NCBI GenBank assembly: GCA_003553245.1
Contig: PWDX01000180.1
Span: forward strand, 1-33,298
Direction: 5' to 3'
Length of the DNA stretch: 33,298 nucleotides
Source of the DNA: Phycisphaerae bacterium
Lineage (GTDB): Bacteria; Planctomycetota; Phycisphaerae; Sedimentisphaerales; Anaerobacaceae
Positions 18,789 through 27,396 of this stretch are shown in pieces. Numbering within the stretch: position 1 is the stretch's first letter; each line of letters begins with the position of its first letter. The position numbers and the translations under genes were made by a program. The notes below the pieces were generated by a model. The model made no database searches, was not told the origin of the DNA, and saw only the letters and a list, made by a program, of their open reading frames with translations.

Positions 18789-19676
18789 TTAAACACACAC
18801 CTGCTTTTTCTTTAGGCCGATTACCACTCTGTCGCGGCTTGCGGTATCTTTCTTTACTTGCGGCGGGGAGAAATCGCCTGTTTCTGCCAGCAATCTGCTG
18901 ACCGCCTCGGCTTGTTCATAGCCGATTTCCAGCATTAAAACGCCGTCGTCGGTGAGGTGTTCCGAGGCCTGCGGGATTATCTGCCTGTATGCGTCCAGGC
19001 CATCCTGCCCTGCCAGAAGCGCCGATGAAGGTTCATAATCTCGAACATTGCGATCAAGACCGGCATATTCCGAGTCGCTTACATAAGGCGGATTGACCAC
19101 TATCAAATCAAACCGCTGCTTGTCCAGATACGGCAAAAGTGGTTCGAAAAAATGACCCTGGCGCAGTTCGATGCGGTCTTCCAGGCCGTGCTTTGCAACA
19201 TTTGCCGCGGCGATTTCCAGAGCATCCGACGAAACATCCGTCGCTATTATCTTGCAATCGGGGTGATTTTTGGCAATCGCCACCGCCACACACCCCGAAC
19301 CTGTGCATAAATCGCAGACAAACCTCCGACCGCCCTGCTGCCGTAAAAAGCCGACAGCGTTTTCCACGAGGACCTCGGTATCTGGCCTGGGTATCAGCAC
19401 CGCCGGTGAAACATCAATTTCAAGCGAATAAAACTCGGTATGCCCTACCAGATATGCTACCGGCTCATGCTCAGCCGCCCTTTTTACATATTCCCGGAGC
19501 CGAGCCAGGTCGGCGGCATCGACAGGCTTGTCAAAATTGGTATAAAGCTCGATCCGCTTGAGATTCAGAACATAACCCAGCAGCATTTCCGCCGAAAGCC
19601 GAGGCGAATCGACACCCTTTTGCGTAAAATAATCGGTAATCCAGTTGAGTAGTTTTTGAATTGTCCAGTCGGCCAT
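18789..19676 (-). CDS. prmC: Peptide chain release factor N5-glutamine methyltransferase
   Basis: Methylates the glutamine of the GGQ motif in release factors, using S-adenosylmethionine. 295 residues. An N-terminal helical domain (1-80), then IPRPDTE (95-101), the SAM-binding loop CTGSGC (124-129), and the catalytic NPPY (195-198) that contacts the target glutamine. Length and motif order are those of PrmC (HemK). It starts eight bases after the asnS stop. prfA, its common neighbour, is absent from the window. Confidence 0.93.
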   Translation of the reverse strand: MADWTIQKLLNWITDYFTQKGVDSPRLSAEMLLGYVLNLKRIELYTNFDKPVDAADLARLREYVKRAAEHEPVAYLVGHTEFYSLEIDVSPAVLIPRPDTEVLVENAVGFLRQQGGRRFVCDLCTGSGCVAVAIAKNHPDCKIIATDVSSDALEIAAANVAKHGLEDRIELRQGHFFEPLLPYLDKQRFDLIVVNPPYVSDSEYAGLDRNVRDYEPSSALLAGQDGLDAYRQIIPQASEHLTDDGVLMLEIGYEQAEAVSRLLAETGDFSPPQVKKDTASRDRVVIGLKKKQVCV

Positions 19677-19683
19677 CGGCTTG

Positions 19684-21195
19684 TCAGATATAGACCTTAT
19701 CGAGCATTCTCGGAAACGGTATGCACTGGCGTATGTGTCTTTCGCCGGTCAGCCAGGCGACGGTGCGTTCGATACCCAGCCCGAACCCGCCGTGCGGCAC
19801 AGAGCCGTACTTTCGCAAATCCAGATACCATGAATAATTGTCGGGATTCAGACTGTGTTCATTTATCCGCTCCAGCAGTGTTTCATAATCGTCCTCACGC
19901 ATTGACCCGCCAATGATTTCGCCGAACCCCGCCGGTGCTATAAGGTCGAAATTCTCTACCACCTGCTCGTTTTCCGGGCATTTTTTCATATAAAAAGCCT
20001 TTGCCTGTCGTGGATAATGCGTAATAAAAACAGGTTTGTCGTGCATACTCGAAATTATCGTCTCATCAGAACCGCCCAAATCCTTGCCCCATTGAAACTC
20101 CGCTGCCAGTTTTGCGTGAACGGGATTATTTTCGATTTTCTGTTCAAGCTCGGCCAGCTCACCACGCAGTTCAATAAGCTCGGCGGCGATTTTATCAGCT
20201 TTCCATTTTTTCATCGACTGGCTCTGCTGGGCTTCAAGCTCGGTAATTTTCTTTTCCACTTGATCTTTTCGAGAATTCAACCGGGCAAGCTGCTCGGCCA
20301 GAAATTGCTGCGCTTTATCGCCGGTCAGGATGTCCACTGCTTCGGTATATGTCAGCCGATAAAACGGCGGTTTGATTTTTTCCAGAACCTCGATATCGGC
20401 CTCTAAAATCTCAAGCTCAGCGCGATTTTTCTCAAGGACATCGGCAACAATACGCCAGACGAAATTTTCACTAAGCTCGAGCAGGCCGGGCAGGTCGGTA
20501 AAGGCCACCTCGGGCTCGACCATCCAGAATTCAGTCAAATGCCTGCGAGTCTTGGACTTTTCAGCGCGAAAGGTCGGTCCGAAACAATATACCTTGCCGT
20601 GCGACAGCGCCGCCGCTTCAAGATAGAGCTGGCCAGTCTGCGTAAGGTGCATCGCCTGGCCGTAATAATCGAGTTCGAAAAGCGACGCCGCCTCTTCACC
20701 TGCTACGGGCGTTATAATCGGCGTATCAATAAGCGTAAAACCGTTGTCGTTAAAAAACCGTCGAACCGCGTCAATCACCGTATGCCGGACTCTGTTAATC
20801 GCCCATTGACGCCGACTGCGAAGGTGCAGATGCCGGTGCCTGAGCAGAAAATCTATGCCGTGCGACTTGGGAGTTATAGGGTAATCGGCAGTGGGGTGGA
20901 TAATCTGAGCATCGGTTATAGCAAGTTCAACTCCGCCGGGACTTCGCTCATCCGCCCGCAAATCACCTGTAACCGCCAGCGATGATTCCTGCCCCAAGTG
21001 CTTTATCTGCTCGAAAAGCTCATCGGGCAACCGGCCTTTCTCAGCGACACACTGGCAAAGTCCCGTTCCGTCACGGATAACTATAAACTGGATTTTTCCC
21101 GACGAACGGCTGTTATATACCCAGCCGGCGATTGATGCCGATTGGCCTATTTTGCTGCTTAAAGTGTCGATACTGCTGATATTGTCAAATGCCAC
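19684..21195 (-). CDS. asnS: Asparaginyl-tRNA synthetase with coiled-coil insertion
   Basis: Class IIb synthetase charging tRNA-Asn. An N-terminal OB-fold anticodon-binding domain (about 1-105) precedes the catalytic core. Motif 2 is FRAEKSKTRRHLTEF at about 209-223. IGEII-type GFGEIIGGS is at 423-431. Motif 3, FGLGIERTVAWL, is at 471-482. AsnRS rather than AspRS is indicated by the overall pattern and the C-terminal IPFPR. At 503 residues it is longer than the usual ~430-465, because a charged helical segment (about 293-362) is inserted between motifs 2 and 3. Start GTG 21195 behind AGGAGAGG. It lies 17 bases after the preceding membrane protein gene. Confidence 0.93.
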   Translation of the reverse strand: MAFDNISSIDTLSSKIGQSASIAGWVYNSRSSGKIQFIVIRDGTGLCQCVAEKGRLPDELFEQIKHLGQESSLAVTGDLRADERSPGGVELAITDAQIIHPTADYPITPKSHGIDFLLRHRHLHLRSRRQWAINRVRHTVIDAVRRFFNDNGFTLIDTPIITPVAGEEAASLFELDYYGQAMHLTQTGQLYLEAAALSHGKVYCFGPTFRAEKSKTRRHLTEFWMVEPEVAFTDLPGLLELSENFVWRIVADVLEKNRAELEILEADIEVLEKIKPPFYRLTYTEAVDILTGDKAQQFLAEQLARLNSRKDQVEKKITELEAQQSQSMKKWKADKIAAELIELRGELAELEQKIENNPVHAKLAAEFQWGKDLGGSDETIISSMHDKPVFITHYPRQAKAFYMKKCPENEQVVENFDLIAPAGFGEIIGGSMREDDYETLLERINEHSLNPDNYSWYLDLRKYGSVPHGGFGLGIERTVAWLTGERHIRQCIPFPRMLDKVYI

Positions 21196-21212
21196 TTAGC
21201 CTCTCCTGTCTG

Positions 21213-22898
21213 TCAGTCCTTTGGCCAGATTACCCAGTCGTCCGGTGTGTCCGGTTCTGCTTCTGTCTTTCTATCTCGCTGCCCGCCGTCATCCCTGCCG
21301 CTGGGCCCTTTGGAATAAAGCTTAAAAGATTCCTCCGTAGTTCGATAAACAAACGGCTCATTATTATAAGCATCCACAAACGCCAGCGACGGCGCCATGT
21401 CTTTTATATCATCCAGCGATTCAGGCCAATGGCCATACTCATTTTTATACCGCCGTAACGCCAATATCAACCGCGTACCCCGTCGCTCAGTAACAAGGCG
21501 AGTATTTAGGCTCTCAACACGCTTTACTGCCGGCTCAAGGGTTGAAAAAAGCAAGTTGATAACGGTTCTGAAATTCAACCCTTCTCTAATAAAGCTAATA
21601 GCATCCGGCTGGAAAGTCCTACCCATATAAAGAGGACCATAAGCACGATCTATCATCAACGATAATTCATCCGGAGAAGCCGGAAAAGCAAGGTGGGCAA
21701 AAAACATACCCAACTTTTCGGCGCGCACTGCCCAATATGCTGGCTCCGGAACTTCGTCATATTTTTCAATGCCGTATGTATCCATTATGTTACTAGCTGG
21801 GCTACGGGCTAAGCGAATATCCCCCCTCTCGTTTTTATCATAAAACGACCCGAACATTCCTTTAATGCCGATGCGTTCACCATCAAGCATCCTTGCAAAT
21901 TCACTATCCCAGCGGTTTTCTATTACAGGCATAGCCCTTGATATCTGGCCTAAAGCCTCATCATCTAAATTCTGATTTACAATTATTCTGTTAATACTAT
22001 TCGAACCTAATGCTTCAATAGCAATGCCCACCAGAAAATCCATAAGAAATGGTTGCTGCTGAAAATGTTCCCCTACTTTCAAAACCGCCAGAAGTTTTTC
22101 TATTGCCGATTCTATATCACGCTCACCAATATCATTGTTTGCTGTCAAAATACCTAAACGGGACAGTTGTCGCACTTTCGCAACACGCTGCATCCTTTCA
22201 TCATCCATCACATCAGTAGCTTTATCAAGCGGAAAGTAACAACTGTCATACTGCCCTGCTTCCAAAAGCATATATATAACATCCTGTCGCTGCTTGATTT
22301 GTTCAGCTATTTCAGGATAATGCTCCGATTTCCACGGACTTTCGCGCAGTGCTCTTTCAAGATCGCTGGGTATATCAAGGCTAAAATCATTAGCGTCATA
22401 CTTTTCAAAAAGGCGCTCATACACAACGGCGGCATTTGCATCTGTGGGGACGCGGTACTTTGCGTTAAATGCAGCGATTTCTTCGTCGAAAGTATATGGC
22501 TGCCATTGGTTTTCCGGTTCGGGCAGCATCACCCAGACCGCTATCGCCAGCACCACGCCAACGACACAGAGCCAGAACCATTTAATCGCTCTTCTGGGCA
22601 GCATTGTGTTAGCTGTCAAAAATACAAACAGAATCGCCGTAACTTTCCAGGGAAACTGCAGCACTATGGCCGCGGCTGTCAGCAGAAACAGCGGAAACAG
22701 AAAAAGCCATTTGAAAAACCGAGCTACAGGTCCAAGCGGCTCAGGCGGGGTGCGTTTGGTTTTTTCGCGTTTGGGCTTTTTAAACGCAGAGAAATCGTCT
22801 CTTTGTATAGATTTTTTCTTCTGCTCGGCCTTTTTCCTGTCGTTTCGGGCTTCGTCCAGCGGGTTATCGCTACCGTCCGGCATTTTCTGAAACTCCAT
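21213..22898 (-). CDS. Unknown membrane protein with pseudopilin-like C-terminal segment
   Basis: 561 residues, family not recognised. A basic, Lys-rich cytoplasmic N-terminus (1-57) is followed by two or three hydrophobic spans (about 61-125). A large soluble, mostly helical region comes next (130-480). Near the end, about 475-545, is a segment with RLILALRRYKNEYGHWPESL, the kind of sequence that follows the helix in GspG-type pseudopilins. The GspG N-terminal methylation site is absent, so it is not itself a pseudopilin. The gene starts at the base after the glyS stop, with its GGAGG inside glyS, and is followed by asnS. It is therefore held inside a synthetase operon. Confidence 0.75.
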   Translation of the reverse strand: MEFQKMPDGSDNPLDEARNDRKKAEQKKKSIQRDDFSAFKKPKREKTKRTPPEPLGPVARFFKWLFLFPLFLLTAAAIVLQFPWKVTAILFVFLTANTMLPRRAIKWFWLCVVGVVLAIAVWVMLPEPENQWQPYTFDEEIAAFNAKYRVPTDANAAVVYERLFEKYDANDFSLDIPSDLERALRESPWKSEHYPEIAEQIKQRQDVIYMLLEAGQYDSCYFPLDKATDVMDDERMQRVAKVRQLSRLGILTANNDIGERDIESAIEKLLAVLKVGEHFQQQPFLMDFLVGIAIEALGSNSINRIIVNQNLDDEALGQISRAMPVIENRWDSEFARMLDGERIGIKGMFGSFYDKNERGDIRLARSPASNIMDTYGIEKYDEVPEPAYWAVRAEKLGMFFAHLAFPASPDELSLMIDRAYGPLYMGRTFQPDAISFIREGLNFRTVINLLFSTLEPAVKRVESLNTRLVTERRGTRLILALRRYKNEYGHWPESLDDIKDMAPSLAFVDAYNNEPFVYRTTEESFKLYSKGPSGRDDGGQRDRKTEAEPDTPDDWVIWPKD

Positions 22899-24365
22899 TT
22901 ATACCTCCAGTTTTTCCCTTAAAAAACCGAGCAGCTTGTCCTGTGAAATCCGCCACTGCTCCATAGAATCTCGCTCGCGCACCGTAACAGTGCCGTCCTC
23001 AAGCGTCTGGCCGTCAACCGTAATACAAAACGGCGTGCCGGCCTCGTCCTGCCTTCGATAGCGCCTGCCTATCGCGCCTTTCTCATCGTAAGAGCAGGCA
23101 AAGTACTTTTGTAAATCGTTACAGATATTATTGGCGATATCCGGCATGCCCTCTTTTTTGACCAGCGGGAAAATTGCCGCCTTAATCGGCGCAAGGGCAG
23201 GATGGAAACGCAACAGGTTCCGCTTTTCACCGCGGACTTCCTCTTCATCGTAGGCATCCACCAGAAAGGCCAGCGTACTGCGATCGACGCCTGCCGAGGG
23301 TTCGATGACATAAGGAATGTATCGCGAATTATCCTGATCATCGAAAAATGACAGAGGGCCTTTGTGATAATTGTCATCCTCATCTTTTAGATTAACTTCC
23401 GACAAATCTCCGCCGGATTCGTACCACTGATTCAGCGTACGCATCCCCCGCTGATGCTGGCGAAGGTCATAATCCGTCCGATTGGCTATGCCTTCAAGTT
23501 CCTGCCAGTCGCCCTGGCCAAACGGGAACTTATACTCAATATCCACGCATGCCTTGGCGTAATGGGCAAGCTCGTCCGGGTCATGATCGCGAAAACGCAG
23601 CCTGTCCTTGTTGATTCCCAGTGCCAGATACCAGTCATATCGCTGCTGTTTCCAATGTTCATACCACTGCTCATCGGTGCCGGGCTTGCAGAAAAATTCA
23701 AGCTCGGCCTGCTCGAACTCACGCGTGCGGAAAATAAACGCCTTTGTCGTAACTTCATTGCGGAATGATTTGCCGATCTGCGCAATGCCGAAGGGAACCT
23801 TAACTCGTGTCGAATCAAGCACATTTCGGAAGTTGGCGAAAATACCCTGTGCCGTTTCAGGGCGAAGAAATGTCTTCATCTGATCGCCGATATTGGCTCC
23901 CATACTGGTCTCGAACATCAGGTTAAACGCCATCGGCTCAGTGAAATCGCCCACCGCCCCGCAACTGGGACAAACCTTGTCTGAAAGATTTTGCGATTTT
24001 TCTGCCGCCAGTTCAGGGTCAATGTGTTCGGTATGCTCTTGATCCTCTGCCGTCAGATGGTCAACCCTTGAGCGGGTGTTGCATTTTCTGCACTCGGCTA
24101 TCAGGTCGGCAAATTTATCGGCATGGCCGGACGCTTTCCACACCATCGGATGCATAAGTATAGAACAGTCCAGCCCGACGACATCGTTTCGCATCCGAAC
24201 GGTGGCCTTCCACCACGAGTCGCGGACATTGCGTTTGAGCTCAATACCCAACGGGCCGTAGTCGTAACAGCTTGCTAAACCGCCGTAAATCTCACTGGAC
24301 TGGAATATAAAACCGCGCCTTTTGCACAAAGAAACAATGTCATCGAGCTTGGTAAGTTTCGCCAT
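22899..24365 (-). CDS. glyS: Glycyl-tRNA synthetase (alpha2 type)
   Basis: Class II synthetase charging tRNA-Gly, of the single-chain dimeric kind found in eukaryotes, archaea and many bacteria rather than the alpha/beta tetramer. About 488 residues. SSEIYGGLASCYDYGPLG lies near the N-terminus (motif 1 region). A CRKC...CPSC pair (about 90-140) should bind zinc. Motif 2 is FRNE with REFEQAELEFF, and motif 3 is near PSAGVDRSTLAF. The anticodon-binding domain is C-terminal. The start chosen is ATG 24365, with AGAAGGG upstream, rather than the in-frame ATG at 24386. A cognate tRNA-Gly lies about 5.7 kb downstream on the same strand. Confidence 0.95.
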   Translation of the reverse strand: MAKLTKLDDIVSLCKRRGFIFQSSEIYGGLASCYDYGPLGIELKRNVRDSWWKATVRMRNDVVGLDCSILMHPMVWKASGHADKFADLIAECRKCNTRSRVDHLTAEDQEHTEHIDPELAAEKSQNLSDKVCPSCGAVGDFTEPMAFNLMFETSMGANIGDQMKTFLRPETAQGIFANFRNVLDSTRVKVPFGIAQIGKSFRNEVTTKAFIFRTREFEQAELEFFCKPGTDEQWYEHWKQQRYDWYLALGINKDRLRFRDHDPDELAHYAKACVDIEYKFPFGQGDWQELEGIANRTDYDLRQHQRGMRTLNQWYESGGDLSEVNLKDEDDNYHKGPLSFFDDQDNSRYIPYVIEPSAGVDRSTLAFLVDAYDEEEVRGEKRNLLRFHPALAPIKAAIFPLVKKEGMPDIANNICNDLQKYFACSYDEKGAIGRRYRRQDEAGTPFCITVDGQTLEDGTVTVRERDSMEQWRISQDKLLGFLREKLEV

Positions 24366-24421
24366 TTTGAAAAATCCCTTCTGCATCTTTTGAGTTCTTA
24401 CTATTTGCCGATAAAACCGCT

Positions 24422-24449
24422 ATTATATCGCTGAGCGGCTGCAATACAA
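24422..24449 (-). promoter_or_regulatory. Probable promoter of the glyS operon
   Basis: On the minus strand: perfect -10 TATAAT (24422-24427), a 16-base spacer and a poor -35 TTGTAT (24444-24449). It is about 57 bases before the glyS start, in the only sizeable gap upstream of the operon. Confidence 0.5.
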
Positions 24450-24509
24450 GCGAACTCTTAAAATGCCGAAAGGATATGAAAAACCGGCAGAATAGCCAAA
24501 ATCCGGCCG

Positions 24510-25856
24510 TTAATCTTCATACGGAAATTCATCGGGCAGCACTGTCATAGCAGTACTAAGCCGCATAGGATATTCACCGCCGAAACGCACTTCAACAAAC
24601 CAGGCTTGCCAGCCGTCCTCAGGCTGGGGCATATCAACTTCAACGCTGCCGCTACCCTGCAAAGGCCTGGACTGCCAGCGGGAATCCCGAAAATCACGAT
24701 TTGGCGACTTTGCCGACCAAAGCATGGCCTGAGCGTCTTCGTCGTCCCATTCGACAATAAGTTTGTCGGGTTGTTCATGCCGCCAGGTTAGCTGGGGCAT
24801 TTCCCTTCCGTCAAAATGCCTGCGTATGAAAGACGCCATAGACATTATCGTTGTCGAGATCCCGTCTATCGACTCCGGCGACAAACCATGTCCGGCGTTT
24901 GGGCTGTAATATAAATGAGTAGGCCCGACAAGCCCCGGCACATAAAGATTAGCCGCGTCAACCGTCCAGTATGGATCATTCGTACCCAGGACTATCAGCT
25001 TAGGCACTGTAATATCCTGTCGGTAACTGTAAGGATCAACTATCTGCAAGAGATTTTCAGCCTTTTCCGTGCCCATCTGAGCAAGGATATTATGTTCTGT
25101 ATAATCGCGTATCATATGGCTGTATTGGCCATAAGTTTTCAATTGTTGCTGCATCTGCGGCTCCACATTCAACATATCAATAACAAGCGGAGCGATTCCG
25201 GTAATCCGATCATCGACCGCAGCGGTAAGCCAGGTTGTCCAGCCCCGCTTTGAAGCCCCTGTAACAAAAAAGCTCTCAATGCCCTGGTCATATTGCTGCT
25301 GTGACCATTGGGTGATCGCATCCATCGCGGCGACGGCACTTTTGGTCATAGGAAGCAGCAGAGGATATTCAGGATCGCCCGTTTCAAAATATTTATCAAA
25401 GGTATAGGCGATAAGGTCGTCTTCATAGCGTCCGCCTTTTAAAGGCTGATTTGGAACCTGTTGAAGAACCGCTATCGGGCTGCCAATCTGCTGACTAAGA
25501 TAAGAAAGCATAACCCCCAATCGAGCATCAACCTCAGGCACTTCATCGCGATTGCGCCCGCCCTCGACAATCAACAATGCCTTATCGGGATGTTTAAGCT
25601 CATGAGGCACCACAATTGAAAGCCAGTGTGTCCACTCAGTATCCCGCCATTTCTGCGATGTCAGCCGGAGCATATACCCGTCGGCATTTACTAAATCTAC
25701 TTTACGGACAACCTCAAAGGCGAAAGCCTCGTCAGGTCTGTTGACATATTCTTTAAGATAGGCCGAAGCGTCCGCAATTGCCGCCTGGCAGAGAGGAAAA
25801 ACTACAGCGACCAGACAAATAAATAAGATGAGCTTTTGTTGCTTCAAAACGGACAT
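24510..25856 (-). CDS. PqaA-type (PhoPQ-activated pathogenicity-related) secreted alpha/beta hydrolase
   Basis: About 448 residues beginning with a signal peptide (hydrophobic core ~8-25, likely cleavage after about residue 27-29). The fold is an alpha/beta hydrolase. GASKRGWTTW holds the probable nucleophile (Ser near 202), and the acid (LGTNDPYW) and histidine (NAGHGLSP) follow in order. These motifs and the length match the PqaA family; despite the name, members occur widely in non-pathogens and the substrate is unknown. The start is ATG 25856, with GGAGG eight bases upstream, not the in-frame start at 25877. It stands alone, with about 110 bases on its 5' side and about 145 before glyS. 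Confidence 0.85.
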   Translation of the reverse strand: MSVLKQQKLILFICLVAVVFPLCQAAIADASAYLKEYVNRPDEAFAFEVVRKVDLVNADGYMLRLTSQKWRDTEWTHWLSIVVPHELKHPDKALLIVEGGRNRDEVPEVDARLGVMLSYLSQQIGSPIAVLQQVPNQPLKGGRYEDDLIAYTFDKYFETGDPEYPLLLPMTKSAVAAMDAITQWSQQQYDQGIESFFVTGASKRGWTTWLTAAVDDRITGIAPLVIDMLNVEPQMQQQLKTYGQYSHMIRDYTEHNILAQMGTEKAENLLQIVDPYSYRQDITVPKLIVLGTNDPYWTVDAANLYVPGLVGPTHLYYSPNAGHGLSPESIDGISTTIMSMASFIRRHFDGREMPQLTWRHEQPDKLIVEWDDEDAQAMLWSAKSPNRDFRDSRWQSRPLQGSGSVEVDMPQPEDGWQAWFVEVRFGGEYPMRLSTAMTVLPDEFPYED

Positions 25857-25964
25857 AAAACTGTCCTCCAGTAACACGATTCATTGAGTAAAATACTTGT
25901 TTTGTATGTTTATACGCTGACCCGCCGGCTGTTGTTACAACCGATTAGGTATTGACCGGCCTTG

Positions 25965-26852
25965 CTAATCTACGAGCCGAAGACCTTTCTGGCGGGCATA
26001 TCTGCGAGGACTTTCAATTTCCTCGGCTGTGGGTCTTCGAATTATCTGCTCATAATCGACTGCCCTGAAACAGGGCCTGTACTGATCCATAATATTAATC
26101 GCGGTGTCCGCTGATACCTCCTCAGCCAGGAAATCGATTATATCATAACTGCCGCTAAGCTCGTCAGGCAGGACCAGATGTCGAATCAGCAAACCTCGCC
26201 TGGCCAGGCCGTCTTCGATTATCAAATCGCCGACCTGCTGATGCATGCTAACAATAGCGGCCTGGTTTATCTGTGGGTAGCCGGAGGACCCGGTGAGCTT
26301 CTCGGCCACATCAGGATCGGAAAACTTCATATCGGGCATATAAATATCCACATAACCGTCGAGTAAGGCAATAACCCCCGGTGAATCATAGCCGCCGCTG
26401 TTATAAACAATGGGCAACTCAAGCCCTTTAGCCCTGGCAAGCTCTATCGCTGCGACAATAGGCCCGGTCAGATGCGAGGCAGTAACAAGGTTTATATTGG
26501 AACATCCCATCGCCTGCAATTTAATCATCTGCTCGGCCAGATGTTCCACGGAAACATCCTCTCCGGCACAATGATGGCTTATATCATAATTTTGGCAAAA
26601 AACGCACTTAAGATTACAGCCTGCAAAGAAAAACGTCCCGCTGCCGCCGCGACCTACAAGAACACTTTCCTCGCCGAAATGCGGCGTTATTGAACTGACT
26701 CGAGGCAGATGCGATATGCCACAGATACCATATTCATTATGCGTGCGGTCAACGCGGCATTGCTGGGGACATAATACGCACGGCTCCATCATTGCCCAAA
26801 GCTTTTGGATCGGTTTGCTGAACTGGTCTATATTAACAGGCCATCCAGTCAT
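25965..26852 (-). CDS. Radical SAM protein of the PflA-like/COG1313 type
   Basis: 295 residues. The radical SAM cluster motif is CNLKCVFC, with Cys79, Cys83 and Cys86 binding a [4Fe-4S] centre. An N-terminal set of four cysteines (25, 28, 32, 44) in the pattern CxxCxxxC...C suggests a second metal site. The layout resembles the PflX/COG1313 group: relatives of pyruvate-formate-lyase activating enzyme, for which the substrate is unknown. The remaining sequence fits a partial TIM barrel. No glycyl-radical enzyme is in the window, so activation of one is not supported locally. It lies 20 bases after a small cysteine-rich protein. Confidence 0.85.
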   Translation of the reverse strand: MTGWPVNIDQFSKPIQKLWAMMEPCVLCPQQCRVDRTHNEYGICGISHLPRVSSITPHFGEESVLVGRGGSGTFFFAGCNLKCVFCQNYDISHHCAGEDVSVEHLAEQMIKLQAMGCSNINLVTASHLTGPIVAAIELARAKGLELPIVYNSGGYDSPGVIALLDGYVDIYMPDMKFSDPDVAEKLTGSSGYPQINQAAIVSMHQQVGDLIIEDGLARRGLLIRHLVLPDELSGSYDIIDFLAEEVSADTAINIMDQYRPCFRAVDYEQIIRRPTAEEIESPRRYARQKGLRLVD

Positions 26853-26872
26853 ACTATCTCTTTCACAGCAAC

Positions 26873-27169
26873 TTAAAGAAGCTCACCTTCATCCTCATCT
26901 TCGTCTTCGTAATCCAGCTTCCACTCGTCTGCCTCATTCATATCGTCAACTTCGCGCTCGATAAAACGAATCATCTTTTTTTGCAGAGGTTCCATACTCT
27001 TTTGCCCGGCCACCATCTGGTTGTATGTGCCCAAAAGCATATCCAGGCGCAGCAATTGCCATTTCTGGAGGCATTCCGGTTCCTTGATGTTAGTGAAGGG
27101 GTCGCATAGAAACTGTCTGCTTCCGTCCGGACCAGCTTTATAGAATTCGCAGTCTTTGCACTGTATCAT
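26873..27169 (-). CDS. Small four-cysteine acidic protein, unknown
   Basis: 98 residues. The N-terminus has Cys4, Cys7, Cys22 and Cys33 (CxxC...C...C), compatible with a zinc or Fe-S site. The middle (about 37-75) is helical. The C-terminus is an Asp/Glu run. It starts at ATG 27169 with a good GAGGTGAT ribosome-binding site. Spacing to the radical SAM gene (20 bases) implies co-transcription. I do not recognise the family. The ribosome-binding site and cysteine pattern argue that it is real. Confidence 0.75.
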   Translation of the reverse strand: MIQCKDCEFYKAGPDGSRQFLCDPFTNIKEPECLQKWQLLRLDMLLGTYNQMVAGQKSMEPLQKKMIRFIEREVDDMNEADEWKLDYEDEDEDEGELL

Positions 27170-27295
27170 CGCATCACCTCAAGCTGATAAATAAAATTTA
27201 AACCATAAGCGGCAAAACAACCGCCGGTGAATCATTATACCAGCTATGGACTACCATTAAAAGGCTGTCAGGTGCAAAAATTTGTGCTCAGAGCC

Positions 27296-27324
27296 TTGAC
27301 CTGCCTGCTGTTTTGTTGTTAAAT
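27296..27324 (+). promoter_or_regulatory. Probable promoter of the aminotransferase operon
   Basis: TTGACC (27296-27301), 17-base spacer, TTAAAT (27319-27324), about 70 bases before the aspC ATG. It lies in the 227-base divergent gap facing the small four-cysteine gene. Confidence 0.5.
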
Positions 27325-27396
27325 AGCGAACCTGTGTGTTCGGGGGGCAAAGTAGCTAACTATAAGTGAAACTAATATTTGAATTGGAGATGAAAA

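Noticed and set aside
22167-22922. 251-codon plus-strand open frame opposite the membrane protein gene
   Set aside because: Antisense to an open frame with a strong ribosome-binding site inside a tight operon. The translation is Arg/Phe/His/Cys-rich without domain character.
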